Shown: in pieces, positions 9,783 through 22,950 of the stretch
Layout: each line of letters begins with the position of its first letter
Numbering within the stretch: the stretch's first letter is position 1
Source: Artocarpus heterophyllus
Taxonomy: Eukaryota > Streptophyta > Magnoliopsida > Rosales > Moraceae
Direction of reading: 5' to 3'
Length of the DNA stretch: 64,000 bases
Assembly (NCBI GenBank): GCA_025403435.1
Contig: CM046340.1
Span: 12,778,091 to 12,842,090, forward strand
Made by a program: the position numbers and the translations under genes
Notes under the pieces: model-generated
The model's input: only the letters and a program-made list of their open reading frames with translations
The model's database searches: none
Told to the model about the DNA's origin: nothing

Positions 9783-12700
9783 TCAGCTAGACTCCTCATG
9801 ATGGAGAAACTGAACGAGTTTAGATCTCACCTCCAGCGGTATCCGAACAGGACGATAGTTCTCATCAAGCCAAACTGCTGTGGCCTTTGCTTCCAAAATA
9901 GGCTGTGTGCATTAATTAATTAACATCTCGCAGGATCTAGACAAGGCATTTGTTTGAATTATGTAAAAGAAGTTCAGGAATAATAAAAGAAAAACGGCAA
10001 CAAACCCCTTGATGTGGCAGCTTGAAGATTGAATCCTCAAAGTATATGCGAGCGGCTGTGGAGCCGGAGATCCTTACCTTCACAACAAACTTGTCTCCAC
10101 TCTATCATGCACAATAAGTGGCCAAAATTTAGCATCATGCACAACTAAAATCATATTCATTACCAGCATAGGCAGCAAAACAAAATCTAGGGAGTAAGAG
10201 CACAATTTTTGGCTTGGTATAAAATGTTGCAACTGGAAATGTTCGAAATAAAACAAAAAACAGTTTTAACATCTTTTAATGCATAGATAACAATGTTTCT
10301 TTTATCAAGTCCTACAGAAACATTCTTAGTGAATAGGCATGGATTTCAGGCTCAAGTCTCCTGTTACGGAAACAAAAAGAGGCCACAAAATTGCTTCGTG
10401 CGCAAGTTAACCTAGCTTAAACCCATTACAGGAAATATCAAATTTTGTATTTGCGTTAGCTTACATCGTAAGAAATAACAACACGTTGTACAGATATAGA
10501 GCATGAAAAGATACATACTCTTAGAGGTACAAGAAATTTGATCGACAATTCTGAGAATGCTAATGCACCACCCGTACGGGCAACGGCATCGCATTTGATA
10601 CCAAGTCTTTCAAGAAGTCTATGGCGACCTGTTTAAGATGATGAAAAATAAAGTGTCAAAATATTTTAATTTAAGAAACACATAAAGATGTGTACAACAT
10701 TCTCAATACCCTAAAACGTGAAACAGATTACTCCAAATGCCATCTATATGACGAAACGGAAAGAAAGAAGAAGAATTAAACATAAGACCAGGTACAATTA
10801 CTCATCAGTTATCAAACTTCTTTTGGCAAAAAGGTTATTAACTAGCTATGGATGTTTTAAGTAACTCAACCATCAGTTAAGTCTACGGATTAATAGAGAT
10901 GATTGGTGGAAGAAGTTTTCAGCAAACATCCCAGTCCCCTTGATTCTATTCATACCCCGAACGCCTAAAGGCAAAGTTAGCCAATATTTTGTTCCTTAAC
11001 TGGTAAGTCCAAACATTGTTCTATATCTCTCTACATTTCTCTTTTCTTATGAAAACACATTATGAAAGATTTAAGGCTACCTGCATGTTTGGATTATACC
11101 ACCATTCAAAGCTAATTATCAAAAAATTGGAATATGTAAATCATAGAAAATATCCATAGAACCTCAACCATAAATCACCAAAATCAAACCAGGCTGCCTA
11201 TTAAGGAAACATTCAAAGAAAGAAACTGGTAAAAACCAACAATATGTCAAACAATAAACACCCAAGACAAAATGTATTAAAGTATGGGAGAATCGGGTAT
11301 GCAATTACATATGCTTTTAGAGCCTTCAAAGAGGTTAATTGTCTAATCCAATAAGTGGAAAAAGCATCAACACGGCACACCAATCAACAAATTTTAAATT
11401 TGCAAATTCCACCAATTCAACAAGTAGCATAAATCAACAAAAAAAAAAAAAATCTCACCATGTTGGCAATAACTTGCATAAACAGCATTATTCACAACAC
11501 CATATTGATCAAGTTCATAATCACGTACTTTGAGCTCAACTTCATGAAACTCACTCACTCTGCAAGACCCATTGAACAGAAAAAATCACTAGTAATTAGA
11601 AATCTTTCACACTACATTCAAGTGCATATGAACTAATGAAATTAGGTTAGAACTGTTTTTACAGTAGTATGTGAGAGCTTTATACTATAGCAACTTTTTT
11701 TCTTTTACTGTAGCATGTGAGAGCTTTACACTGTTCATAACTGAGATAGTAGTTAAAACCACTCTTGCCAAACAGCATGTAAATTGGTAACACCATATAG
11801 ATAATTTATGAACTGAAAAACTGCATATTCAAGCATAACCTAGAGGTTATTTTGCACTAAATGCACCATAAAATGTAGAGTTCAAATTTCATGCCTCCTA
11901 ATTTCTGAAAAAAAAAAAAAAACAAAACAAAACAAAAAACAAAAAAGAGAAAATTTTATGTTAATTCTCATAGATACACTAGGATTCAATAAGGCTTCTC
12001 ATAGATACACTAGGATTCAATAAGGCTTCACAAACATGATTCCATGGGACTCCCAAAGTAAAAAATCCAGATAATTGTACTTGTTATAAAGGTCATTTCC
12101 CGTAATCCTCCTCTGCATAAGGTAGTAATTCGTCAAGGTGTTAAATGAGGCTCCACAACTTAATAGGACTAAGAAAAAGATAACACTACATGAAACTCTA
12201 TAACAAAAGAAGCACAAGCAAGAACTAATATTTGTGGCAGACGTTTTAATATAAAAATAGAGATCCTAAGTTATCGGGATAATTTTTTTTTACACCCTTA
12301 CCAAGTGAGAGATGTAAATAAATTTCCTTTCTTCTTAACTTATGAATTCATTTATATATAAGAAAAGCATATTTTTTCCAATTAAAAATTAGCAACATAA
12401 AAAATAAAATTTTTATGGTCTCTGGTAGGGTGATTAGAACCGTTAGTTAGAACTATTTTTACTATAACTACACTATAACGATTTTTTTATTGTTACTGTA
12501 GCATGAACCGTTAGTTAGAACTGTTTTTACTATAGCTACACTATAACGATTTTTTTATTATTACTGTAGCATATGAGAGTTTTATATTGTTCATAACTAA
12601 AAGAGTGATCCAAACCGTGGTCTAAATTAACTTATCAAAGAGGCAATTTGATTTAAAAGCAAAGAAGAAGAAAACCCAGCTATAGTTGTAAGTACCTTTG

Positions 12701-13023
12701 CCAGCATTGATATCCAATAGCGACGGCGATGCACTGCATCTCCGTACATTTGGGAATGGCCGGAGACTGTCGGAATGACAGGACGAGTCGTCGGGAAAGT
12801 GAAAACTGCTGTTCTTGGACTGTGGATACTGAGCCACGTGGGGTGGATCCATGAGGTGGGCATCGGTGTGCGTGCGGGTTGGGAGGCTGAGAATGCATGC
12901 AAGTGTAACATCGTAATTTCTGAAATGGGTCGTTGATTTGTAGCAGTTTTTAGGATTTGGTTTGGAGTCGACTTTTTTTTTTTTTGGTGATTTGGGTTTT
13001 CTCCTTGGGGTTTGGAACACCAC
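9783..13023 (-). CDS. Plastid acyl-ACP thioesterase, hot-dog fold (ATL / methylketone synthase 2 family)
   Basis: This family hydrolyses fatty acyl- or 3-ketoacyl-ACP in plastids, releasing free acids or beta-keto acids. Five exons join in phase: 12696-13023 (or from 12852), 11459-11557, 10519-10628, 10006-10101 and 9783-9902, ending in TGA at 9783-9785. Exon 2 reads [20 protein letters not shown], which carries the Asp and GVVNN motif of the hot-dog active site, followed by [11 protein letters not shown]. Exon 3 gives [20 protein letters not shown]. Exon 4 gives [20 protein letters not shown]. Exon 5 gives [20 protein letters not shown] and the C-terminus. Starting at 12852 gives 193 residues, the usual length for the family, with a Ser/Arg-rich transit-peptide-like N-terminus. 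Starting at 13023 gives 250. No damage is seen, so the gene looks functional. Exon 1 is less sure than exons 2-5. Confidence 0.9.
11644..11775 (+). mobile_element. MITE-like copy A1 (GTTAGAAC...GTAGTTAAAACC family), in thioesterase intron 1
   Basis: It starts GGTTAGAACTGTTTTTAC, contains the family hallmark TACTGTAGCATGTGAGAGC, and ends GTAGTTAAAACCACTCTTGC before CCAAAC. The ends form short imperfect inverted repeats. It lies in intron 1 (11558-12695) in the strand opposite to the gene. Confidence 0.6.
11968..12029. repeat. Tandem duplication of 31 bp
   Basis: Two successive exact copies of a unit starting CTCATAGATACACTAGGATT, within intron 1 of the thioesterase gene. Confidence 0.85.
12421..12617 (+). 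mobile_element. MITE-like copy A2, in thioesterase intron 1
   Basis: Same family as 11644-11775. The left 65 bases (about 12437-12505) are repeated in tandem at 12506-12573, both starting CCGTTAGTTAGAACT, so this copy has an internal duplication. It ends with AGTGATCCAAACC. Confidence 0.6.
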
Positions 13024-13440
13024 ACTACAGTTCCCCCGAACTTAAACTAAAATAAACCTTGTTTTCGTTACTAACGGAGTAACTCTCTGCTTCTTTGATC
13101 ATGTCGTGTCAATCACTCTCACTGGTTACATTATAAACCAAAAATAAGCCATAGTATAAATCTTTCACATGTTACAATAATGTTAAATTCTAACTTCAAA
13201 TTCTAACTTAATTCCTAAATCAAATTATTTAATATGGAGAACTTGTCAATGCTCCATTTCACATGTTACAATAATGTTAAATTCTAACTTCAAGTTCTAA
13301 CTTAATTCCTAAATCAAATTATTTAATATGGAGAACTTGTCAATGCTCTATTTTAATCGTTAAAAAGAACAAAACAAATTGTATATATTTTTTAAATAAA
13401 TGATAGGTTCACATCAATATCACGTTTTAAACTCTACACT
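13024..13440. promoter_or_regulatory. Upstream region of the thioesterase gene with a 94-bp tandem duplication
   Basis: This is the presumed promoter of the minus-strand thioesterase gene. The bases 13163-13256 are repeated almost exactly at 13257-13350. No clear TATA box was singled out. Confidence 0.5.
13163..13350. repeat. Two tandem copies of a 94-bp unit
   Basis: Each copy starts TTTCACATGTTACAATAATG and ends GAACTTGTCAATGCTC. Only one or two mismatches separate them, so the duplication is recent. Confidence 0.9.
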
Positions 13441-14600
13441 TCAAAAGTAGGTTGAAACAAAAAGGCCCTCGTGTGAGAGAAAGAGAGGAAAAAACTTCTG
13501 GTAAGGTTTCATCTTGTTGAGAGCTCCTTTTCCTCTTAGGCCGGAGTTGTGGGGCCATTCCAAATCTGGCGACGCTGCTCTGGCTCATAAGGATAGAGCG
13601 ACACAAGGGAAAGGGTCTACCGGGTAAAATATGGGAGGTTTTGCCGTTTGGGTTGGTGGTGGTCAGTGAAACTCGATGCTGACAAGATCTATGGGTGGGT
13701 GGTATGGTTAAAAACAATGAGGTTCAAGGTAAGCAAGTTTCGAGGGGGCATGGATGGTCAGTTGGGCATGGATTTGTGGGATCTATGGTGTGTGAGGTGA
13801 TGGGGAGGGCAGAGATGCTCTTTGCTAAGCAGTGGATCTCGATCTGGAGAAGATGGGCAGTGGGAGATGGTTTTGTTGTTGAAGGAGTTCAGCCAAAACA
13901 TAAAAGGGTGGGTGGTTGTCGATACAGGGAAGGAGGTATGCGACATAACAAAGCTGCTATTGGAGGAGGATGACCTTGAAGGAATAGACCTACAATCGTG
14001 GGTGGTTGGATTTGGAAGAGGAGGTTAATCTATTCGTCAGGGGGATGCTGCGTGGTGGCAGCAATAGGCCTCTTTTTATCGTGATATTATCTCCTATTTT
14101 ATGTTTGCTTTTAGTTTCTGTTAGCGTAGAAAAAATGTGTCAATTCATTCATCACATCAGTATTGTGTTGTGTTTGTGTGCATTAGCACTGTTTGTATCA
14201 TAATGAAAGAAGTTTCCCCAACTTCGGTTTGAGTTTGCATGTCACACTTGCTAGTTAGCAGCAGTAGATATATTGTTTTTAAGCTAGAGTTGGCTCCATG
14301 CCTAGTAGTTTTTTTCTCTTAATTTAGAGGGTTTGACGTTGGTTGATTGGTTTTATCCATCGAACATTGTGGTCCCTTTTAATGAGTAGTAGTCGAGCTC
14401 TAATTTACATGTCGAGCGGGGTTTTTCCTTTGGGATCTTGTCATATAAAGTTTACCTTTATATTTCATCCGTCATTATTAGTAGATCCAGTCAATACTTA
14501 GGGTCAAATTCTCATGTAGTGTGTGGTAACATACGACTTTATGTGTACTTTTATTAGTATGAATGAAGTTTTTCATTTCTTAAAAAGAAGAGGGTGAAAT
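13440..14600 (+). other. Unrecognised G-rich stretch, possible decayed transposon end
   Basis: Composition differs from its surroundings: it is G- and GGT-rich on the plus strand, with overlapping short frames (for example 13695-13973, 13822-14028 and 14006-14203) and none conserved enough to name. The right end, near 14560-14590, reads GAATGAAGTTTTTCATTTCT and then an A-rich run. That resembles the 3' end of a processed or LINE-like insertion on the plus strand. This is inference only. Confidence 0.3.
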
Positions 14601-14968
14601 ACGTCTAAAGGCTGCAACTACAATAGAAAAAAATTATGAGATTCACATACAAAAAAGAATTAATAAGTAATGTTAATTAGTTGGGAAAAGACCTGAAATG
14701 TTTGATATAAAATAAAATTTCATTTATTTTGTTGAATAATTTATTTTCCATTGACGGAATAGGCGTTGATGTCAATGGAAAGTACGCGTATTTTACTTTC
14801 AAAATTTGGAGAAGTATTTGGTGAGTAGTATTTTTGTGTTTAAAGCTTGTTGGTGGTCTACAACGATGTGCCGTTTTAATTAGCGCTGTGATGCTATCTC
14901 AATGGCAGCGGAACTTGTTTGCACAAAATAATAATAATAAAAATTTAACAAAATTTTAAAAAAACGAC

Positions 14969-15003
<35 letters not shown>

Positions 15004-16925
15004 CACACAAGCCTGTTGGTGTTTTGAGCCAAAAATTTGACACCGTTCGTGCTTCAAATTCATTATTTGTCGTGTTTAAAACAAATGACTAATTATACCG
15101 ATATTTTTTCCTTTAAAAAAATGTGTGACGGATCAAGGACATGTCGTCTCTCATGTAGAAAGTTTTTAAGGCCAAAACAAACGACATGCCGCTTTCAGAA
15201 CAAATAGTGACGACATTTATATCAGAACAAATAATGATATTTATATATGCTATGTGTCGTTTGTTGTAAAACATTCGTCATTTACTAATAAAAGTGAGTG
15301 TCGTTTTATATGTGCTCCCCGCGATCGTCACGCTAAGGTTAAAAATATTGCACTGCATATTTAAAGAACCTTAAAGAACAATACTGACGGTCACGAAGGC
15401 AGAAATTTTTATTGGGGGCTAATTATAACTACGATAATAATTTAAGGAATTCTTATCATTGGGAAGGCAAATTTGCTTTATTGGTAAAGCAGAGTGTGTT
15501 TACTATCGAATTAAAATTTTAATAGTTTAATCTGTAAATGTTCATGTTAAAAATTTGTAGCACGTGATGTAAAATTATTTCTAATCATAGATCAAATCGT
15601 TAAAAGTTAATCCGATGAATAAAATATCTATGGCCACCAGTAGAGTAAAATATTTTTTCTCCACCATAAAAATTGCCAAAAATTTTAATTTAAATAAATT
15701 GTTTTTGTTGATTAGTATAAATCAACAAAAATTTAGTCTACATCAATTGTTAGCACATTACATATTGCTCCTGATTGATTTTAATATCTTGAAAATACCT
15801 TTTAGGAACCGCATTATCTTGGCTATTGGGGTTGTTTTTTTGAATATACACAAGTAAAATATCGTTTATTAACATTTTGTTGTGTAGTCGATTCTTCATA
15901 TCCATAACAAAAAATGCCCTTTTTATAATAGTAATAACAGCATATCGAACAAACGTTATTATCAGGAGCTGATAAAGTGATTGATATATTATTTTCTTTT
16001 ATGAACCTTTTTTTAAGATTATGAATAATTTTAATTCCAAGAATTTCTCAGTAGAACAAACATCAGAAATGTAAGTTTCAACTTGGCATTTACCTTGTTA
16101 AATTTATCTCAGTCTTATAATTACATTTTGATAATAACAAAAATTGAATTTAAGTAAAGGAGAAGAGGTTGAATCAGGTTATATGTAAATATTTTTTTTA
16201 TTTCCTTTCTTATTAAGTTAAAAATACTTTTAACATGGGAGGCCATCAAATATATTGGGCGTTAAAATTTATTATCTATTAGGTATTTCTATAATATAGT
16301 ATTTTAAAAATTTTTAGAGTAAGATAGATTTTTATGTTTTAGGGAGGCTTATACTCAATTTGCTATATATATTACTATATACACACATATAATTTAAAAA
16401 AGATAGCATAAAGTTGAGGTAAGCTCCCATGCCTTGGCCCACTTCATCTTTAAATATTGATATCGTTGGAAAGATCGAGAAAAAAGTAGAATTTTTAGAT
16501 GATAAACACGATAAACATTAAAAAAAAATGCATAACTAATAACTTCTACATAAAAACTTTATACAAATTAGATATAAAAATTATTAACACCAAATGAAAA
16601 TTTTATAACGCTCAAATACCATTAGGATTCGCTCGTAGTTTAAAAAATATTGGTATTATAACATGCTAATATAGAAAGTGTACAAGCATATCAGAGAGAT
16701 AAGATCTACTATTTAGTCAATAAAATAGGAATAAAGTAAAAATAATAATTAAAATACATTAAGTGCCTTTTTTATTTTTTTTTAAATTTCAATATTTCCC
16801 AAAATTATGAAAAAAAGGTGCAACCTCACCAAAATTGATACCTTTTATAGATATTATGGATTTTTTTAGTATTCATAGTTTTTTTTTTTGAAAATTATTA
16901 TAAAATTTTGACACACAAGATATAG

Positions 16926-16968
<43 letters not shown>

Positions 16969-16972
16969 GGAC
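14600..16972. other. AT-rich spacer without recognised genes
   Basis: It contains (TA)n-(CA)n at about 14970-15009 and a long (TA)n run at 16928-16966. Several GACGACA/TGTCGTTT-like words occur between 15030 and 15310 and may be the remains of a DNA transposon end. The ORF at 15615-15857 is low-complexity and unsupported. Confidence 0.4.
16928..16966. repeat. (TA)n microsatellite at the LINE 3' end
   Basis: About twenty TA units directly follow the 3' end of the minus-strand LINE, where a poly(A) tail would be expected. Confidence 0.85.
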
Positions 16973-16976
16973 TAAA

Positions 16977-19900
16977 ATTTCATTTTCTAGCCAAATCGAC
17001 TAACAACGGAACCAATAAAACAAAAATAAAATCCACCGCCAAAACACCCAAATCCCATTTAGACACATAATTAACTAAAAGGTCAGCAACCATATTCCCC
17101 CCTTGAGGAACATAATTACAAGACATACCATCATGGTGTAATGACATCAAATGCTTAATATCAGAAATAATAGGACTAGCCACATCAAAGGACAACGAAA
17201 ATTTTACAGCCGCTGCCACATTTGTTGCATTGGATTCTATCTCTGCAATCTCAAAGTCATATTGGCGAGCAAATTTCAAACCTTCTCGAACCGCCAAACA
17301 CTTAGCCAAATGCGGGACAAAAGAGCCTTCCACCTTCTTAGCAAGACATGCTACTACCACTCTATCATCCCTCGGAATCCCCGGAGCACAAGAGCTTGGG
17401 TAAACTAGTCAATTGGATAGCTATAGTATAGAATTTAAGGGGGGCCATTCTAGAATTAAATCATGTTTAACATCCCTTCATGACTCGCCCGATCGATGCC
17501 TGGGGTCGGTAGCCAGGCTCTGTTACAACCATGGTTACTATCGAAGCAGCAACCAATCCATGGGACACCATGCCTAACCGACATATCAACAATAATCTTA
17601 AGACCCCTTCCACCGATCTGTGCCACATAGCATCAACCCAAGGGCCTAGAGTAAGAGTAGCAGACTTGGCTCTTTAACACATTTGGAAATCACCCAAAAC
17701 TCTCCCAGCTACCTTAAGGACATCTCCCATCTCCTTCCTCTTATTCTCAAACAACAATAGGTTCCAAGACCGCAAATGCTTCAGGCCATTATAATAAAAA
17801 CCTCAAGGTCTACTGTATCCAAAAGGCAGCAAGTAGACACACAAACCCTATAAAAAAAAAAAAGAGCTATACAATTCCTTAACTTACGCCGAATAGCCAA
17901 ACTCTCCCAAAACATCCTAGCATCATAACTATTCCACAAGGCATGCCTCATTGATTCCAACTCCTCACCATAGTGCCGATAGGTAAGAGACATTTCACAC
18001 CATGTTGTAACAAAATTGCATAATACGTTAAAGCACTATGGAATGCCCGCTAAGCAAAAATTTTAATCTTGCTTGGGATATTAAGCTTCCATAATCGCGA
18101 CCACCATTGAGCATTTCTGCTCGCCCCAGATGAACTCTATTGAACTCTAAGCTTTGTCGCCAACCAAGATCCCAACTTAACCGAATAATGTCCTCTATCA
18201 TCAAAGTGCTAAGCCAATTGATCCTCTATACCTCCACGCCCAACTAGGATAGAGAGAACTTGCTCCACATCAGTCGAAAGAAAGAATTGATTAAGCTAAC
18301 CACTATCCCACCAACCATTATAAATAAAATCAAACACCTTAGAATTCCGAACAGCCTTTGACGGTGTTGTAATCGATTTAAAAGACCCCTGACGTAGGAT
18401 CCAAGGATTATTGAACACAGAAATTTGTCGACCATCACTAACCCTCCACCGAATTCCTTTCTGTAGCAGCTCTCGCCCCCACAAAATACTATGCCATGTA
18501 TTAGAGGGATTAGTACCAAGCCATGCTTTAAGACAAGAAGAAGAAGGAAAATACCTCGCCTTTAGTACCTTAGCAACTAAAGAACCAGAATACTAAATAA
18601 GACGCTATCCTTGCTTAGCCAACAAGGCCTGATTAAAAAGACCAATATCTCAGAACCCTAATCCTTTTGCACTCTTGGGCTTACATAATGTCTCCAATTG
18701 CATTCGATGGATCTTCCTACAAACCTCTAAACCACCCCACCAAAAATGTGCAGAGAGAGCTTGTAAATCAAGGCAAAGACAGACCAGTAGCTTAAAAACA
18801 CTCATAATATAGATAGTCGTGGCTTGAGCTACAACTTTGCTTACCTCCTACAGAGAACAAATTATGTTGCCATCTATGCAACTTCTTAGTAACACTTTCT
18901 TAATCCTATTAAAGGTGGTGCATTTATTCTGTCCAATAAAAGAAGGCAAACCAAGACACTTATCATGACAAAGCATAATTCTCAGCCAATTCCAATATTC
19001 TTTGCAACTCTATTTTCTTTTCATGATCAACATTAGGACTAAGTGAGATAAATGATTTGGTCAAATTAACCACCTATCTTGAAGCCCTTTCATACCAATC
19101 CAAAACCCGTCTAATGGAAATTTAGTCCTGCACCAAAGCTCTACCAAAGACAATAGAGTCATCAGCAAATAAAAGATGACATACCTTGGGCGCCCTTCTA
19201 GTAATAGAGATCCCCTTTAGCGTTCCTTCACTTTTCACCTTCTTAAGCAAAGCCAAAAAACCTTTCTACACAATGTAAGAACATATAAGGTAAGATAGGA
19301 CAACCCTGACACAGCCCCTTCGAAAGCACAACTTCCCCCATCACCTCACCATTGATAATGAAGGAGAACCAAGCTGTCATCATATAGTCCATCACAATCT
19401 GAACAAACCCACGTCCTAACCATAGCTATCGCATTATTGCCTCCAAAAACACCTACTCCACAACCCTATCATAAGCTTTACTCATATCTAGCTTTAACCC
19501 CCTTGTCTTCCACCTAACAGTATGCAACACTTCAAACGCCATAAGAAAATTATCCGTAATTAAGTGACTTGGAACAAAAGCACTCTATTCATCAGAAATG
19601 ATGTAACCCTTTTAAGGCGATTAACAAGAACCTTAGTGATTAGCTTATAAGAGACATGCACAAGTTGATCGATCTAAAATCTTTTATTATTTTAAGATCA
19701 TTCATCTTGGGGATAAGGACAATGTGTGCTTTATTGAAGTCCCGCAACGATTGAGAGCCATTAAGGATGCACAGAATCACCCCTGTCAAATCCAACCCCA
19801 CCACATCCATATTCTTTCAAAAGAAAGCCGCTTGAAAACCATAGGGCCCCGAGGCCTTAGTCGGCCCCATACTAAACAACATTTCCTTAGCTTCCTCAAT

Positions 19901-21210
19901 GGTAAAAAGAGCATCCAACCACTCCCCAGACTTGCTAGATACCCGTGGCTCCACCAAATCAACCACCCTATCAATGTCACATCAAGTCGGTGAACAAGTC
20001 GAAAAAATCAAACTCACATAATGTTTAACTTTGGATATAATCTCATGTTCCTTCACCATCCATTGACCATGACGATTTTCTAAGCCCTTAATCTGTTTAC
20101 ATTTCCTCCGCTCTAAGGCTTTAGAATGGAATAATTTAATATTACGATCTTCCGCTCTAAGCCGCTCAATCCGAGACTGCTGCCTCCAATAGTACTTCTC
20201 TAAAGCCAACACCTTATTCAATTCATTTTCCTTACATCGAATAAGGTTTTTCACCTCCCTGCTAAAAGGTCGCTTGTTAAGGCCCTCCAACTCATCTTGT
20301 AACGTCCAGAATAGCTTTGAGAGATTACCGAAAGGAGCCATACTCCACTCTTTAAGGTCAACCATGCACCTATCCAATGATTTCATAAAAGCCCCTAGAT
20401 TATAATCATGCTCCACCCCCTCCCAAGAATAGCCGAGAACACCTTTAAAGGCTTCACAAGACATCCAAATAGGATCAAACCTGACGCTCCAACGCTTTTT
20501 AGGCCCTCGTCCAAACCTAACATCATTACAAGACAAAGATATGGCAATCACCTGATGATCAAACCCGAAAAAATCTAAATGTCTAACCATGTAATCAGGA
20601 AATATGGTCTTCCACGCATCAACACATACAAATCAAACCAAGCGCTCCTTATATTGTCGGCATCTTCTTGCCTATTATTTCGGGTGATCTCTGGTCCCAT
20701 AAAACTCGCATCAACCAAGCCACAATCTACAAGAGTATCGCCAAAAAGCTACATACTAGAGGATATTCGATCAACCCTACCTATCTTCTCTGGCGGATAA
20801 ATAATTTCATTAAAATCTCCACCCAACCATGGTAAAGAAAACAGATCCCTTAACCTCCTCAATAAACTCCCAAGTATGCAATTGCTAACACCTCTCCAGA
20901 TTACCATAAATTCTAGTGAACTGCCAAAACCCTATGGAATCCGAAACCAAGCAATTAACATAGAGCCTAGAAAAACTTTTGACATAGACCACAAACTCAT
21001 CGCTCCATATAAGAATCAAACCACCACTCATCCTAGCACGGTCAATGTGCACACTATAACTAAACCAACTCTTCCTTTAATCAATTCCGCTAACTGACCA
21101 CGAAGTCTAGTTTCTGAAATGAAAACTAAGCTGGGGGAGATGCTGCAAATCGCCATATGTAGCTTATTAACCACACGGGGGTCTCCCAAACCCTGTACTT
21201 TCTAGCATAA
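16977..21210 (-). pseudogene. LINE ORF2 relic (endonuclease, reverse transcriptase, RNase H)
   Basis: The endonuclease start near 21200 reads GDPRVVNKLHMAICSISPSL and then VFISETRL. The longest open piece (19982-20590, 202 codons) is the linker before RT, with the family words YYWRQQSRIERLRAEDRNIK and LFHSKA. The RT active site FADDS is at 19155-19169. Near 17960-17900 the frame reads EELESMRHALWNSYDARMFW, the zf-RVT end. The final piece, 16980-17360, has HLAKCLAVREGLKFARQYDF and NMVADLLVNYVSKWD, an RNase H-like fold of the RVT_3 type. The motifs are seen directly; the catalytic roles come from the family. It is not translatable as one protein. Confidence 0.75.
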
Positions 21211-21899
21211 GAGATTTTTTGGGTCGGCAAGGGCGGTCCGTTGCCTCCAACGATTTTGCCAAGTTTTTTAGATCTTTAACAACGACCTTTTGCTTTTTAT
21301 TGACCTTGACCACTTTACTTTAAGTTACAAGTTTCCTTTTAAGCACACCTTTCATTGCCTTTTCAAAATCATCCTTCAGAGTAACACCCTTACTTTTAAC
21401 CGACACTTTCTTCTGCCCATGCTTCTTCAAAGCACCTCCTACATACACCATCGAAAATGAAAAGACAAAGGCATATGGTCGCTCAAAATTGCAGCAAATG
21501 TCTAGAAGGAGAAATTAAACAGAGACCATACCTCACACTTAGCTGAAATCGTTGTAGAACTAAAGGCACCAATCATAGCTGAATCAGGTTCTACGACCTT
21601 CTATGTGGAAACGATGTGAATGAAAGATGAGACATGAGCTTGATCTTCTTCAGATGAATTAGAAATCACGTGCCCAGCTCATTAAAATTCACATGACCAG
21701 TCACATGACTTCCCTTACCAAATGAGAATATCTCCACATTATCAACAATATACCAACGTGAAAAACTTCCCATAACCAACTTCTCTCCAACCTCTTCGAA
21801 AAGCATTAACACCCATCGAATTTACATTTGAATTTGAACTCAAAAGAGCCTTACTTGTAATTGATGCCAATCTTGGGAGTTCCGCCAGAGCCAGGCTAA

Positions 21900-22950
21900 G
21901 ATTCCGACAAGGCGCAATCTCCTCTGTCTAACCACTTTTATTTGCAGGCGATGTCACCACCACCAGTAAACCCTTCTCTCCATCTAACGAAGCCACATAG
22001 AGTTACCACCTGAACGGGACGAACCAGTACCCCTTGATCTCCCCCCATAACGAGTCTCATTTCGATGCACACCCAGCCGAATATTACTCCTTTCCAGTTT
22101 TGGTGCCCTCAACCACCCTCCAAACGGAAGCAAAGTCAAGTTCTTAATCACAGAATTACCAAGAACATCACCATCTCAGAAACCATGTCCAAGTTTGCCA
22201 CACCCGTAACAAGAATTAGGCAACTTTTCATATTTCAAATATGCCCATACCAAAGATCTACCATCACCCAGCCGGACCTTAACACGCCTCCATAGAGGCT
22301 TGGTTACATCCAAACGCACTCTAACCCTGATGAACTGACCCACATACCGGTCATTCTAGTTTTTCGAAATTGATAAAGTTGTGCTGATGATATCCCTAAT
22401 AATTTCCCTACCCGAGGAAGCCGACCTCCCACGGTATACCATGTACTTGTACCCAAAATTTACGATAACGGAAATCCTCCCCTTCACCATATTTCCAATA
22501 TCAACGAGTTTAAGAGCCACCAAAGCTCTATCTGACGTCCATTTTCAGATCAAGGATCCGATCCATATCCTTAACATTATCAAAAGAAAAAAGAAAAACA
22601 TCCTTGGCAACCTCTTTCGACTCCACACCGTTAACCCTCTAAACATCAATAAGGGTAGACTGAAAAGAATGCTTATTATACGGTTTCGAGGTAAGCAGCC
22701 TCCCTAACAATCCATTCTTGAAAGCCAGTTGTCCCTCCGACAGCTTAACATCATCCATACCCGCCACATGTTTTTCTCTGCCTCAATGGAGAGGTTCCTC
22801 CAGCATCCCAAAACATCCTCCATCAGAGCAGCCAAAACACACCAATATACACCAAAACCAGAAAACAAGACACAAAGGATGGAAAAACCACAAAGGGGGT
22901 GGTCGTCGCCTCTTGCAATAACTCTGAGTCGTGAACCCTAAAAGAGTAAC
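21900..22950 (-). pseudogene. LINE ORF1 relic (DUF4283 and zinc knuckle)
   Basis: Near 22740-22600 the minus strand reads LSEGQLAFKNGLLGRLLTSK, and later a frame with GESKEV-like and VHGIPWE-like words, typical of the DUF4283 domain of plant LINE ORF1. Around 22230-22180 it reads CYGCGKLGHGF, the start of a CCHC knuckle whose last Cys is lost next to a stop. ORF1 proteins coat the LINE RNA. Several in-frame stops are present. Confidence 0.6.

Noticed and set aside
12627..13025. Alternative minus-strand frame of thioesterase exon 1 (from 13025)
   Set aside because: It cannot join exon 2 in phase at the visible splice sites.
15615..15857. 80-codon plus-strand ORF
   Set aside because: AT-rich chance frame, hydrophobic low-complexity, no motif.
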